From: Accumulibacter sp.
GTDB taxonomy: Bacteria; Pseudomonadota; Gammaproteobacteria; Burkholderiales; Rhodocyclaceae
DNA length: 64,000 nt
Direction: 5' to 3'
NCBI GenBank assembly: GCA_024235715.1
Contig: JACKLW010000010.1
Location: forward strand, 1 to 64,000
The notes beneath the pieces were generated by a model. That model made no database searches, had not been told where the DNA came from, and saw only the letters and a program-made list of their open reading frames with translations. A program made the position numbers and the translations under genes. This document shows positions 56,346 through 64,000 of the stretch, piece after piece; position 1 is the first letter of the stretch, and every line of letters starts with the position of its first letter.

Positions 56346-57593
56346 ATGTTACTCGCCGCTGCATTCACCCTCCTCGTCTTCGCCTACAGTCTGGTGTCGC
56401 GCAAGCTGGACGGTACGCCGATCACTGCACCGATCCTGTTCACCGCGGCCGGCGCGCTGATGTTGCTCTTTCCGGACACTTCCAGGGCGTTGTTCATCGA
56501 CCGCAAGGCTCTTTTGCTGATTGCCGAGGTCGGCCTGGTGATGACCTTGTTCACCGACGCTTCGCACATCAGCCGGAAATCCTTGCAGGACAACCACAGG
56601 TTGCCGGTGCGTCTGCTCAGCGTCGGCATGCTGCTCACCATTCTGCTCGGGGCGGTGGCGGCGATGGCCTGCTTCGCCGGCCTGTCATGGTGGGAAGCGG
56701 GCATCCTGGCGGCGATCCTCGCACCCACCGACGCCGGCCTCGGACAGGTCATCGTCAATAGTCCGCTGCTGCCGGCGCGCATCCGGCAGGCACTGAACGT
56801 CGAGGCCGGCCTCAATGACGGGCTGGCGGTCCCATTCCTGATGCTGTTCATCGCGCTTGCCGCCGCGGTCGGGGAAGGTGCGGGTGCGCGTGGCGTGCTG
56901 GCGCGTTTTCTCCTCGAGCAGATCGGCTACGGCACGGCGATCGGGCTGGCGGTCGGGCTGATCGGCGGTCTGCTCATGGGGCTGGCGCAGCGCCGCCAGT
57001 GGATGTCGCCCGAACTCGGTCAGCTTGGCGTGGTGGCGATGCCGCTGCTGTGCATCCTGGCCGCGGAAGAATCCGGCGCGAGCATGTTCATCGCCGCCTT
57101 CGTCGCCGGCCTGGCGGCGCAGGTCGGCTTCCCGAAGGTCGGACGCCACAGCGTGGAGTTCACCGAAGGCTGGGGACAGCTGTTCAATTTCTTCGTCTTC
57201 TTCCTGTTCGGCTTGCTCTGCGCGCGCAACTGGCATGATTTCACGCCGTTGATACTGGTCTATGCGCTTTTCAGCCTGACGGTCGTGCGCATGCTGCCGG
57301 TCGCGCTGGCAGTTGCCGGCATCGGACTCAGTCGCGCAACTGTGTTCTTCATCGGCTGGTTCGGTCCGCGCGGCCTGGCGTCGATCGTCCTCGGGCTGGT
57401 CTATCTCGAGCAGCGGGCAAACCTGCCGGGCGAGGACACCATCCGTCTGGCGGTGACGGCTACCGTGCTGCTCAGCGTGGTCGCGCATGGCCTGAGCGCC
57501 AAGCCCGGCATCGGGCGCTACGCGCGCAGTTGCGAAGCGCTGCCGCCTGAAGCCCCGGAACATGCGGCCGGCGATGGACCGGTCGAGAAATAG
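56346..57593 (+). CDS. Cation:proton antiporter (CPA1/NhaP-like)
   Basis: A 415-aa polytopic protein from ATG 56346 (MLLAAAFTLLVFAYSLVSRKLDG) with about 12 hydrophobic helices. Antiporter-like blocks include VGLVMTLFTDASHI, ILAAILAPTDAGLGQVIVNSP and ALNVEAGLNDGLAVPFLMLFIAL, which match the TDA and xxNDGxAxP motifs of CPA1/CPA2 exchangers with the key Asp in NDG. It would move Na+ or K+ against protons across the inner membrane. Monocistronic. Confidence 0.9.
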   Translation: MLLAAAFTLLVFAYSLVSRKLDGTPITAPILFTAAGALMLLFPDTSRALFIDRKALLLIAEVGLVMTLFTDASHISRKSLQDNHRLPVRLLSVGMLLTILLGAVAAMACFAGLSWWEAGILAAILAPTDAGLGQVIVNSPLLPARIRQALNVEAGLNDGLAVPFLMLFIALAAAVGEGAGARGVLARFLLEQIGYGTAIGLAVGLIGGLLMGLAQRRQWMSPELGQLGVVAMPLLCILAAEESGASMFIAAFVAGLAAQVGFPKVGRHSVEFTEGWGQLFNFFVFFLFGLLCARNWHDFTPLILVYALFSLTVVRMLPVALAVAGIGLSRATVFFIGWFGPRGLASIVLGLVYLEQRANLPGEDTIRLAVTATVLLSVVAHGLSAKPGIGRYARSCEALPPEAPEHAAGDGPVEK

Positions 57594-57693
57594 CACGCCC
57601 CCGCGCAAAGGCAGGCAACGCACCTGACGCTCGTATCGGGATGCGGCCGGGTGGGCAACCTGCCTGCACTCGTCGCCGAAAGCGGCCACAGCG

Positions 57694-57699
57694 TATAAT
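57694..57699 (+). promoter_or_regulatory. Consensus -10 upstream of the SYLF lipoprotein gene
   Basis: A TATAAT hexamer lies 60 bp upstream of the ATG at 57760. No good -35 is visible at 16-18 bp, so an activator or extended contacts may be needed. Confidence 0.5.
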
Positions 57700-57759
57700 C
57701 TGCGTCGATTCCAGTGTCCCCGCTTTTCCGCGGCCCCCACCCTCTCCCATGGATACAAC

Positions 57760-58359
57760 ATGAACAAAGCCATCCGACTCAAGCAGAACCTCGTGACACT
57801 CTTTTTCGCTGCTTCGCTCGGCGCGCTTTCGGCGTGCTCCACCGTAGAGAAGCAGCCCGAGTCACGCAATCTCGACTCTGCGCAGGTCAAGCAGGAACGC
57901 GAGAAGACGCTCGACATGGCGAAGAACGCGCTGAACAGACTCTACGCAGAGGAACCGGCCGCGCGTGCCGTGGTTGAAGGCGCCGCCGGCTATGGCGTCT
58001 TCGACATCACCACCGTCAATGCACTGATCGTCGTCGGCGCACGCGGCCCTGGCGTGATCTTCAACAACGCAAGCGGCAAGCCCACCTACATGCAGGCGGT
58101 TCGTGCGGGCACCGGCCCCGGCCTCGGCTACCAGACGCTCTACCAGATTTTCGTCTTCAAGTCGAAGGAGGCACTCGATCAGTTCAAGGTCGGTGGCAAG
58201 GCCGGCGGCGACGTCGGCGCGTCGGCGACCGCCGGCTCCACAGGGAAGACGATATCCTTCAATCCCTACATCGACGTCTACCAGCTGACGGAGAAGGGCT
58301 TTGCGCTCCAGGCCAACTGGGGCGCCGCTGCCTACTACGTCGATCCGGACCTGAACTGA
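57760..58359 (+). CDS. YSC84/SYLF-like lipoprotein
   Basis: A 199-aa predicted lipoprotein: signal peptide with lipobox ending LSAC (Cys26), then a helical segment (EREKTLDMAKNALNRLYAEEPAARAVVEGAAGYGVFDI) and a Gly-rich domain (VVGARGPGVIFNNASGKPTYMQ, GTGPGLGYQTLYQIFVFKSKEALDQF, ALQANWGAAAYYVDPDLN). This layout fits the SYLF/YSC84 lipid-binding family. The role is unknown. A second family member is at 61980-62549. Confidence 0.82.
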   Translation: MNKAIRLKQNLVTLFFAASLGALSACSTVEKQPESRNLDSAQVKQEREKTLDMAKNALNRLYAEEPAARAVVEGAAGYGVFDITTVNALIVVGARGPGVIFNNASGKPTYMQAVRAGTGPGLGYQTLYQIFVFKSKEALDQFKVGGKAGGDVGASATAGSTGKTISFNPYIDVYQLTEKGFALQANWGAAAYYVDPDLN

Positions 58360-58410
58360 CGCCGCGACCGACTTGATCCCTGCCCGGCGAATCAAAGAAA
58401 ACGGACGACT

Positions 58411-58983
58411 GTGACGCCTTTCTGTTCAGATATCGACGTCACCCTGCGCGACGGCCGTGCAGTGCACCTCCGCACGATCCGCAGCGCCGACGAGGAGGAA
58501 CTCCTGCAGGCCTTCCAGCGGCTGGACCCGGACGCCCGCTACATGCGCTTCATGCGGGTCGTCCGCGAAGCCAACGTGGATCGCTTGCGCAGCTTTCTCG
58601 CTTTGTTTCCCGAGAGCGGCACCGCCCTCGTCGCCACCGTCCCGGCCAGCGATGGAATCGACATCGTTGGCGTTGCGTCCCTGATCATCGGGAACGACCC
58701 GACGAGCGGCGAGTTCGCGGTCACCATCGCCGCCGAGTACGGCGGGGCCGGCCTTGGACACACCCTGATGAGCGAGCTGATCGCTGCGGCGCGGGCACGC
58801 GGGCTGATGGCAATGGAGGGTTACGTGCTGCGCATCAACACACCGATGCTGCGGCTCGCTGAGCGCCTCGGCTTCACGACCTCGCCCGACCCCGACGATC
58901 CTTCGGTGGTCATCTGCCGGCTGCGACTCGACAGCCCGTCAACGAGGTCACCCTCTCCCCGACCAGCACCACGCACGCGCTGA
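58411..58983 (+). CDS. GNAT-family N-acetyltransferase
   Basis: A 190-aa acetyltransferase from GTG 58411. It has the GNAT start VTLRDGRAVHLRTIRSADEEELLQAFQRL and the acetyl-CoA binding loop AEYGGAGLGHTLMSELI. It resembles the C-terminal GNAT domain of Pat/PatZ protein lysine acetyltransferases (RxxxxxDxxxxYxRFM pattern near residue 45). It stands 51 bp after the SYLF lipoprotein gene and is convergent with ackA. The C-terminal 15 residues are Pro/Arg/Ser-rich. Confidence 0.88.
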   Translation: MTPFCSDIDVTLRDGRAVHLRTIRSADEEELLQAFQRLDPDARYMRFMRVVREANVDRLRSFLALFPESGTALVATVPASDGIDIVGVASLIIGNDPTSGEFAVTIAAEYGGAGLGHTLMSELIAAARARGLMAMEGYVLRINTPMLRLAERLGFTTSPDPDDPSVVICRLRLDSPSTRSPSPRPAPRTR

Positions 58984-59058
58984 TCTTTGCGCGGTCGGTG
59001 AGTCAGCGAGCGCGCGCTTCGCCGCGGGCAGTCGCCGGCGGCTATCTTGCCCCCGCGC

Positions 59059-60243
59059 TCACAGACCGAGCAGCTTGCAGGTGTGGCGCGCGATCATCAG
59101 TTCCTCGTTGGTCGGCACCACCCACGCCGAAACCTTGCTGCCGACGCTGCTGATGCGTTGGCCCGCCTGCTCGTTGGCCGCCGCGTCGAGATCGATGCCC
59201 AGCCACTTCGCCTGTTCGCAGACCAGCCGGCGAATATGGGCGCTGTTCTCGCCAATGCCGGCAGTGAAGACAAATGCGTCGATACCGCCGAGAACGGCGG
59301 CAAGCCCGCCAAGTTCGCGGCTGATGCGATAGACGAAGTGATCGATGGCCAGCCGCGCGCGCGGCGCGTCGCTCTCCTGCAGGACGCGCATGTCGTTGCC
59401 GATGCCCGACAGGCCGAGCAGGCCGGAGCGCTTGTAGAGCATGTTCTCGACGTCTCTGGCGCTCATCCCTTCCTGCTGCAGCAGATACAGGATGATGCCG
59501 GGATCCAGGTTGCCCGGTCGCGTGCCCATCAGCAGTCCGTCGAGCGCGGTGAAGCCCATCGAACTGCCGACGCTGCGGCCGTGGTGCATCGCGCACATGC
59601 TTGCGCCGCTGCCGAGGTGCGCCACCACCACGCGCCCGGCAGCGATTTCCGGCGCCACCTCCGGCAGCGTCGCTGCGATGTACTCGTAGGACAGGCCGTG
59701 GAAGCCGTAGCGCCGGATACCGCGCTCAAAGTACTCGTAGGGCAGACCATAGAGCTGCGCCACCTCGTCCTGAGTGCGGTGGAAGGCGGTATCGAAGCAG
59801 GCGACCTGCGGCAGTTCGGGCCTCGCCTCTTGCACTGCCCGGATGGCCGCGAGGTTGTGCGGCTGATGCAGCGGTGCCAGCGGCACGAAGGTCTCGAGCG
59901 TGTCCATGGCCTCCGGTGTGATCAGCAGCGGCGCCGAGTAGTTGGGGCCACCATGCACGACGCGATGACCGACGCCCGCCAGCTCCTGTCCCGAAAAACG
60001 GGAGCGCAGCAGCGTCGCAATCTCCTGCAAGGCCTGCCCGTGATTGGCGACGTCGCTCGTCGTCCAGGACTGATCGGCGATGACGCCGCCATCGGCACCC
60101 TTCGCCTTGAGTCGCGGCGCAGTGCCCAGCCCCTCCACCTGGCCGACCGCCATGGCTTGCAGAGCACCGCCTGCGCCGACCTCGAAAACCGAGAACTTGA
60201 GGCTCGATGAACCGGCGTTGAGAACCAGAATTCCCTGTCCCAT
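59059..60243 (-). CDS. ackA: Acetate kinase
   Basis: A 394-aa ASKHA-fold kinase interconverting acetate + ATP and acetyl phosphate. Conserved blocks: LVLNAGSSSLKFSVFE, GVGHRVVHGG, FDTAFHRT, VVAHLGSGASMCA, LMGTRPGNLDPG and VFTAGIGENSAHIR. With the adjacent Pta-type enzyme it forms the Ack-Pta route for acetate activation or overflow, important in acetate-fed polyphosphate-accumulating bacteria (inference). It starts 1 bp after the upstream stop, so it is co-transcribed with the MaoC-Pta gene. Confidence 0.97.
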   Translation of the reverse strand: MGQGILVLNAGSSSLKFSVFEVGAGGALQAMAVGQVEGLGTAPRLKAKGADGGVIADQSWTTSDVANHGQALQEIATLLRSRFSGQELAGVGHRVVHGGPNYSAPLLITPEAMDTLETFVPLAPLHQPHNLAAIRAVQEARPELPQVACFDTAFHRTQDEVAQLYGLPYEYFERGIRRYGFHGLSYEYIAATLPEVAPEIAAGRVVVAHLGSGASMCAMHHGRSVGSSMGFTALDGLLMGTRPGNLDPGIILYLLQQEGMSARDVENMLYKRSGLLGLSGIGNDMRVLQESDAPRARLAIDHFVYRISRELGGLAAVLGGIDAFVFTAGIGENSAHIRRLVCEQAKWLGIDLDAAANEQAGQRISSVGSKVSAWVVPTNEELMIARHTCKLLGL

Positions 60244-60244
60244 T

Positions 60245-61660
60245 TCAGCCTCCCGTCCTGGTTGCGTCGTGCGTCAGCGCGGCGCTGGCCATCAGGCAGG
60301 CAACCGCGCACGAGGCAAGCTTGGCACGCCGGTTGTCGGCGCGACTGGTGAGGATGATCGGCACGCGCGCGCCGAGCACGATACCCGCGCCATCGGCATG
60401 GCTCATGAAGGTCAGTTGCTTGGCGAGGATGTTGCCGGCCGCGAGGTCGGGAACGACCAGAATGTCGGGATCGCCGGCGACGACCGAATCGATCTTCTTG
60501 ATGCGAGCGGCTTCCTTGCTGATCGCGTTGTCGAGCGCCAGCGGGCCGTCGAGGATCGCACCCGTGATCTGGCCGCGATCGGCCATCTTGCACAGTGAGG
60601 CGGCGTCGGTGGTACACACCATCCGCGAGTTGACGCCTTCGACGGCGCAGATGATGGCCACCTTCGGCTCGAGGATGCCCAGCACGTGCGCCAGATCGAT
60701 CGCGTTCTGGCAAATGTCGCGTTTGCAGTCAAGGTCCGGTGCGATGTTGATCGCTGCGTCGGTCACGATCAGCGGCTTGTGATAGGTTGGAACATCCATC
60801 AGGAAGGCGTGGGTGATGCGCCGCTCGGTGCGCAAACCCGTTTGCCGATTGACCACCTCGGCCATCAGCTCGTCGGTATGCAGGCTTCCTTTCATCAGCG
60901 CCGCGGCTTCGCCGAGGCGCACCAGTTCGACGGCGCGGAAGGCTGCGGCATGGCTGTGCGGCACGTCTTCCATACGCAGCCCCGTGAGATCGAAGCCACA
61001 CTGCTCGGCGACAGCCCGCAGCCGCTCCAGCGGGCCAACCAGAATCGGTTCGATCAGACTCTCGCGGGCGGCCTCGAGAGCGGCGCCCAGCGACGATTCG
61101 TCGCAGGGATGCACGACCGCCACCGATACCGGCGGTAGCTTCCCGCAGCGTTCGACGAAGCTGTCAAAGCGGTCATGGCTCTGGATCGACACCTGCGCCG
61201 CATCCGGGCGGTCCATGGTGATCCGGGTATCCGGCGCGATGACCCTGGCGACACCGCTGACGATCTTCTCGCCGCGGGCGTTGACGCCAAGGCAGTCGAA
61301 GCGCACCTGGCGCGTTTCGGGAAACTTTTCCCGTGCCGTGACGCTGATCGTGATCTCCTCGCCGATCGCCAGCGGCGCGTGGAAGTCCAGATCCTGGCCC
61401 GCGTACACGGTGCCCGGCCCGGGGAGCTCGTTGCCGAGCAATCCCGAGATCTGCGCGCCCAGCCACATGCTGTGCGCGCTCAACTCGTTGGCGCCGAGTT
61501 GTTTCACCAGCGCGAGGTCGAGGTGGGTCGGGTTGACGTCGCCCGAGACGGTTGCGAAAAGCTGTACGTCACGCACCGTCAGCGTGCGGCTCATGCTCGC
61601 CGTATCGCCGATGTTGATCTCGTCGAAACAACGGTTCTCAAGGGTGTCTTTTTTCATCAT
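60245..61660 (-). CDS. MaoC hydratase-like/phosphate acetyltransferase fusion
   Basis: A 471-aa two-domain protein. Residues about 10-150 are a MaoC/hot-dog domain (FDEINIGDTASMSRTLTVRDVQLFATVSGDVNPTHLD, the hydratase-2-like Asp/His motif, and LPGPGTVYAGQDLDFHAPLAIGEE). Residues about 170-465 are a phosphate acetyl/butyryltransferase domain (VAVVHPCDESSLGAALEAARE, FLMDVPTYHKPLIVTDAAINIAPDLDCK, GPLALDNAISKEAARIK, VLGARVPIILTSRADN). It is the known bifunctional enoyl-CoA hydratase/Pta architecture. It likely supplies acetyl-P (or another acyl-P) to AckA. The start MMKKD at 61660 allows two adjacent ATGs. Confidence 0.92.
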   Translation of the reverse strand: MMKKDTLENRCFDEINIGDTASMSRTLTVRDVQLFATVSGDVNPTHLDLALVKQLGANELSAHSMWLGAQISGLLGNELPGPGTVYAGQDLDFHAPLAIGEEITISVTAREKFPETRQVRFDCLGVNARGEKIVSGVARVIAPDTRITMDRPDAAQVSIQSHDRFDSFVERCGKLPPVSVAVVHPCDESSLGAALEAARESLIEPILVGPLERLRAVAEQCGFDLTGLRMEDVPHSHAAAFRAVELVRLGEAAALMKGSLHTDELMAEVVNRQTGLRTERRITHAFLMDVPTYHKPLIVTDAAINIAPDLDCKRDICQNAIDLAHVLGILEPKVAIICAVEGVNSRMVCTTDAASLCKMADRGQITGAILDGPLALDNAISKEAARIKKIDSVVAGDPDILVVPDLAAGNILAKQLTFMSHADGAGIVLGARVPIILTSRADNRRAKLASCAVACLMASAALTHDATRTGG

Positions 61661-61979
61661 GTACTCATCGTGGATAATTGTTTCGGGCTAACGCCGGCAA
61701 GGCCCCTGCTCCCCCGTTTGCGCCCTGGAAACGCCGGTCAGGGCCTGCTGGCTGGCCGCAATAACCATTCTAGCGTATCGTACCGAAACAATGAGCAGCG
61801 TGACCGGGCACCGCATGCACCTCGCCCACCGGCGCCATCCGCCACCCCGCCGGAACATGGCGTCGGGATGACGCCGGCTTGCTGAAGTGGGCGGCAGGGC
61901 AGACTTTCGCTTATCATGACCCCTTGACCAACCGGGCTGGCGAGCGCCCCTCGACAGCTTTATCTCGGGGAGTGGCGAC
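61661..61979. other. 319-bp divergent region between pta and SYLF genes
   Basis: No gene is visible. A TATCAT hexamer at 61912-61917 could be a -10 for the plus-strand SYLF gene. On the minus strand a TTGTTT/TAGAAT-like pair is too closely spaced to call a promoter with confidence. Confidence 0.4.
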
Positions 61980-62549
61980 ATGAACAGGGAATTCCTTACG
62001 CGTGTTTCTCAATTGTCCCGGTGGCTGCTGATTGCCGCGCTGACGGCGCTGCTGACCCCGGTTGCCGCCCTCGCCGCAGATCGCTCGGCGCTGGAAACAC
62101 AGGCCAGGAACGCCTATCAGAAACTGATCGCCAGGGTCCCGGCGGCGAAAGCCCTGTCCAGGGATGCTGTCGCCGTCCTCGTGTTTCCGAAGATCACCAA
62201 AGCGGGTCTCCTCGTCGGCGGGCAATACGGAGATGGCGTGCTCTTCCGGGACGGCAAAACGGCCGCTTACTACAACACCTCGGGTGCTTCGTACGGACTT
62301 CAGGCCGGCGCACAGCAATACGGTTATGCGATGTTCTTCATGAACGAAAAGGCGCTCCAGACCCTGAACCAGGCCGAAGGCTTCGAAGTCGGCGTTGGCC
62401 CGTCGATCGTCGTGCTCGACCAGGGCATGGCCAAGTCGCTGACCACCACCACCGCAAACAACGACATCTACGCCCTTGTCTTCGCCCAGACAGGCCTCAT
62501 GGCCGGTGTCGGCCTGCAGGGCAACAAGATCACCAGACTCAGCGAGTAG
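61980..62549 (+). CDS. YSC84/SYLF-domain lipid-binding protein
   Basis: A 189-aa secreted protein with signal peptide (LLIAALTALLTPVAALA, cleavage near residue 33). The SYLF domain fills the rest: ALETQARNAYQKLIARVPAAKAL, AVAVLVFPKITKAGLLVGGQYGDGVLF, TSGASYGLQAGAQQYGYAMFFMNEKALQTLNQAEGFEVGVGPSIVVLD and DIYALVFAQTGLMAGVGLQGNKITRL. It is closer to the family consensus than the lipoprotein paralog at 57760. The fold binds phosphoinositides in eukaryotes; the bacterial role is unknown. GGGGAG precedes the ATG. Confidence 0.92.
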   Translation: MNREFLTRVSQLSRWLLIAALTALLTPVAALAADRSALETQARNAYQKLIARVPAAKALSRDAVAVLVFPKITKAGLLVGGQYGDGVLFRDGKTAAYYNTSGASYGLQAGAQQYGYAMFFMNEKALQTLNQAEGFEVGVGPSIVVLDQGMAKSLTTTTANNDIYALVFAQTGLMAGVGLQGNKITRLSE

Positions 62550-62819
62550 TCAGGCCCCGTCGTAACGGTGCGCACACAGGCGCGGCGCCGCAACATCGGC
62601 GCCGCGCCTGGCCCGCCCTTGCGCTCCCTGCCAAGGCATCCGATACTGGCTGCCTGCGTGCAAGTCGATCTTGCGCGACGCAGCCCCCCAACTGAATGAC
62701 ATTGCTCGCATCGGACTTTGCGATGCGTGCGGCCAGCAACACGTCGTCAGACGATACAACTAACTGCTTGCCCCATTGTCCGCCAACGGGCGATGGCTCT
62801 ACCCGAAAAAAGGACCCGG

Positions 62820-64000
62820 ATGAACTCAGCTCCCCGCCAAAGCGGCATTCTTCTGCACCCGACGTCGTTGCCCGGACCACACGGTTCCGGCGACCTCGGC
62901 ACCGCCGCGTTCCACTTCGTCGACTGGCTGGTCGCCGGTGGCCAGTCGCTGTGGCAACTGCTGCCGCTGACCGGCCTTGGACCCGGTAACTCGCCCTACT
63001 CCAGCCCTTCCGCTTTCGCCGGCAACGAGTTGCTGATCGACCTGGTGCAACTGCAGGACGCCGGCTGGCTGACCCCCGCAGATCTCGCCGAAGCGCCGGT
63101 CTTCCCCGAACAGCGTATTGATTACGCAGCGGTGCGACCTTTCAGGATGGGCCAGTTGCGGCGCGCGGCCGCCCGCTTCTTCGCCAGCGGCAAGACACCC
63201 GAGCACGCGGCCTTCAGCGCCTTCTGCACAGATTCCCGCGCCTGGCTCGACGACTACGCGCTGTTCATGGCGCTCGATATCGCGCATGGCGGTGAACACG
63301 GCGCGATGTGGCAGGAGTGGCCGGCAGAGCTTGCGCACCGCAAGCCGGAAGCGCTGCGCGCGGCGGAACGTTCTCACGCCGGGGAGATCAGCTTCTGGAA
63401 GTTCTCGCAGTGGTGCTTCCATACGCAGTGGGCCAGGCTCAAAGCCTACGCCAACGCCAATCGCATCGAAATCGTCGGCGACCTGCCGATCTTCGTCGCC
63501 GGCCACAGCGCCGACGTGTGGGCCAATCCGGGGCTTTTCGACCTCGACAAGAGCGGTCATCCGCGCGTCGTCGCCGGTGTCCCGCCGGACTACTTCAGCG
63601 AAACGGGACAGCGCTGGGGCAACCCACTCTACCTCTGGTCCGCGCACGCCGCCGAACACTATCTCTGGTGGGTAGATCGCATGCGGCAAACGATGACGCT
63701 CTGCGACATCGTGCGCATCGATCATTTCCGCGGCTTCGAGTCCTACTGGGAAATTCCCGGTTCGGCCGAAACGGCCATCGACGGACTCTGGCAATCGGGG
63801 CCGGGCGAAGCAGTGTTCACCGCCATGCGTCGCGAGCTGGCCGACGAGAACGGCAAGCTGAAGATCATCGCCGAAGACCTCGGCATCATTACGCCGAAAG
63901 TCAAGAAACTGCGCGAGGACGTCGGGCTGCCGGGGATGCGCATCCTGCACTTCGCCTTCGGCGACGACGCCAGAAACCCCTACCTGCCACACAATTACGA
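62820..64000 (+). CDS. malQ: 4-alpha-glucanotransferase, 3' end outside the window
   Basis: A GH77 amylomaltase that transfers alpha-1,4-glucan chains in maltodextrin/glycogen metabolism. From ATG 62820 it reads RQSGILLHPTSLPGPHGSGDLG; the glucan-binding blocks LWQLLPLTGLGPGNSPYSS and WGNPLYLW are present, the catalytic Asp is in LCDIVRIDHFRGFESYWEIP, and the acid/base Glu is in IIAEDLGIITPKV. About 393 codons are visible, and roughly 100 more would be expected. The 270 bp upstream hold no gene. Confidence 0.95.
   Translation, partial: MNSAPRQSGILLHPTSLPGPHGSGDLGTAAFHFVDWLVAGGQSLWQLLPLTGLGPGNSPYSSPSAFAGNELLIDLVQLQDAGWLTPADLAEAPVFPEQRIDYAAVRPFRMGQLRRAAARFFASGKTPEHAAFSAFCTDSRAWLDDYALFMALDIAHGGEHGAMWQEWPAELAHRKPEALRAAERSHAGEISFWKFSQWCFHTQWARLKAYANANRIEIVGDLPIFVAGHSADVWANPGLFDLDKSGHPRVVAGVPPDYFSETGQRWGNPLYLWSAHAAEHYLWWVDRMRQTMTLCDIVRIDHFRGFESYWEIPGSAETAIDGLWQSGPGEAVFTAMRRELADENGKLKIIAEDLGIITPKVKKLREDVGLPGMRILHFAFGDDARNPYLPHNY

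Overview
The window is high-GC chromosomal DNA with tightly packed, often 4-bp-overlapping genes. Gene content and order point to a betaproteobacterium of the Rhodocyclales, most likely Candidatus Accumulibacter or a close relative. The supporting signs are the rpmF-plsX-fabH-fabD-fabG-acpP-fabF block, the lepA-lepB-DUF4845-rnc-era-recO-pdxJ-acpS-nagZ block, an EarP/EF-P Arg32 pair, a PPK2-type polyphosphate kinase and an Ack/Pta pair. This taxonomic call is inference from gene content; no rRNA or marker comparison was possible.

Region 1 (1-11.4 kb) is accessory in character. It opens with a broken WYL/HTH regulator. An envelope module follows: a von Willebrand lipoprotein, an ECF sigma factor and a translationally coupled one-TM putative anti-sigma protein. 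Then, on the minus strand, comes the most unusual locus: an ankyrin-repeat protein with an N-terminal HExxH peptidase-like motif, overlapping by 4 bp a leucine-rich-repeat protein that ends in a TIR domain. A small unrecognised ORF lies downstream and a solitary SapC-family gene upstream. The two-gene peptidase-ANK/LRR-TIR operon is the best candidate here for an undescribed conflict or signalling system.

Region 2 (12-43.3 kb) is housekeeping: tRNA-Cys and tRNA-Gly behind pgsA and uvrC (the same order as Escherichia coli uvrC-pgsA-glyW-cysT); earP and efp; the long lepA-to-nagZ operon; the sigma-E operon (rpoE, a 53-aa RseA-like remnant, rseC, mucD, a glutaredoxin-like gene) with no rseB; nadB; the fatty-acid/phospholipid operon from yceD-rpmF to fabF-ygfX; maf and an rsmI-like methylase; and the rluC-HAD phosphatase-Rieske-sppA operon facing rne across a 405-bp divergent region.

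Region 3 (43.7-64 kb) is envelope and metabolism: a MexAB-OprM-like RND efflux operon whose pump has a histidine-rich tail; ppk2; a conserved hypothetical; a lipoprotein coupled to an SLC13/DASS-type transporter followed by an orphan amino-acid binding protein; a universal stress protein; a CPA-type antiporter; two YSC84/SYLF-like lipid-binding proteins flanking a GNAT gene and a MaoC-Pta fusion/acetate kinase pair; and the 5' part of malQ, which runs off the window. Ack/Pta, PPK2 and malQ would fit an organism cycling acetate, polyphosphate and glycogen (inference). No rRNA, CRISPR array, insertion sequence or prophage was seen.
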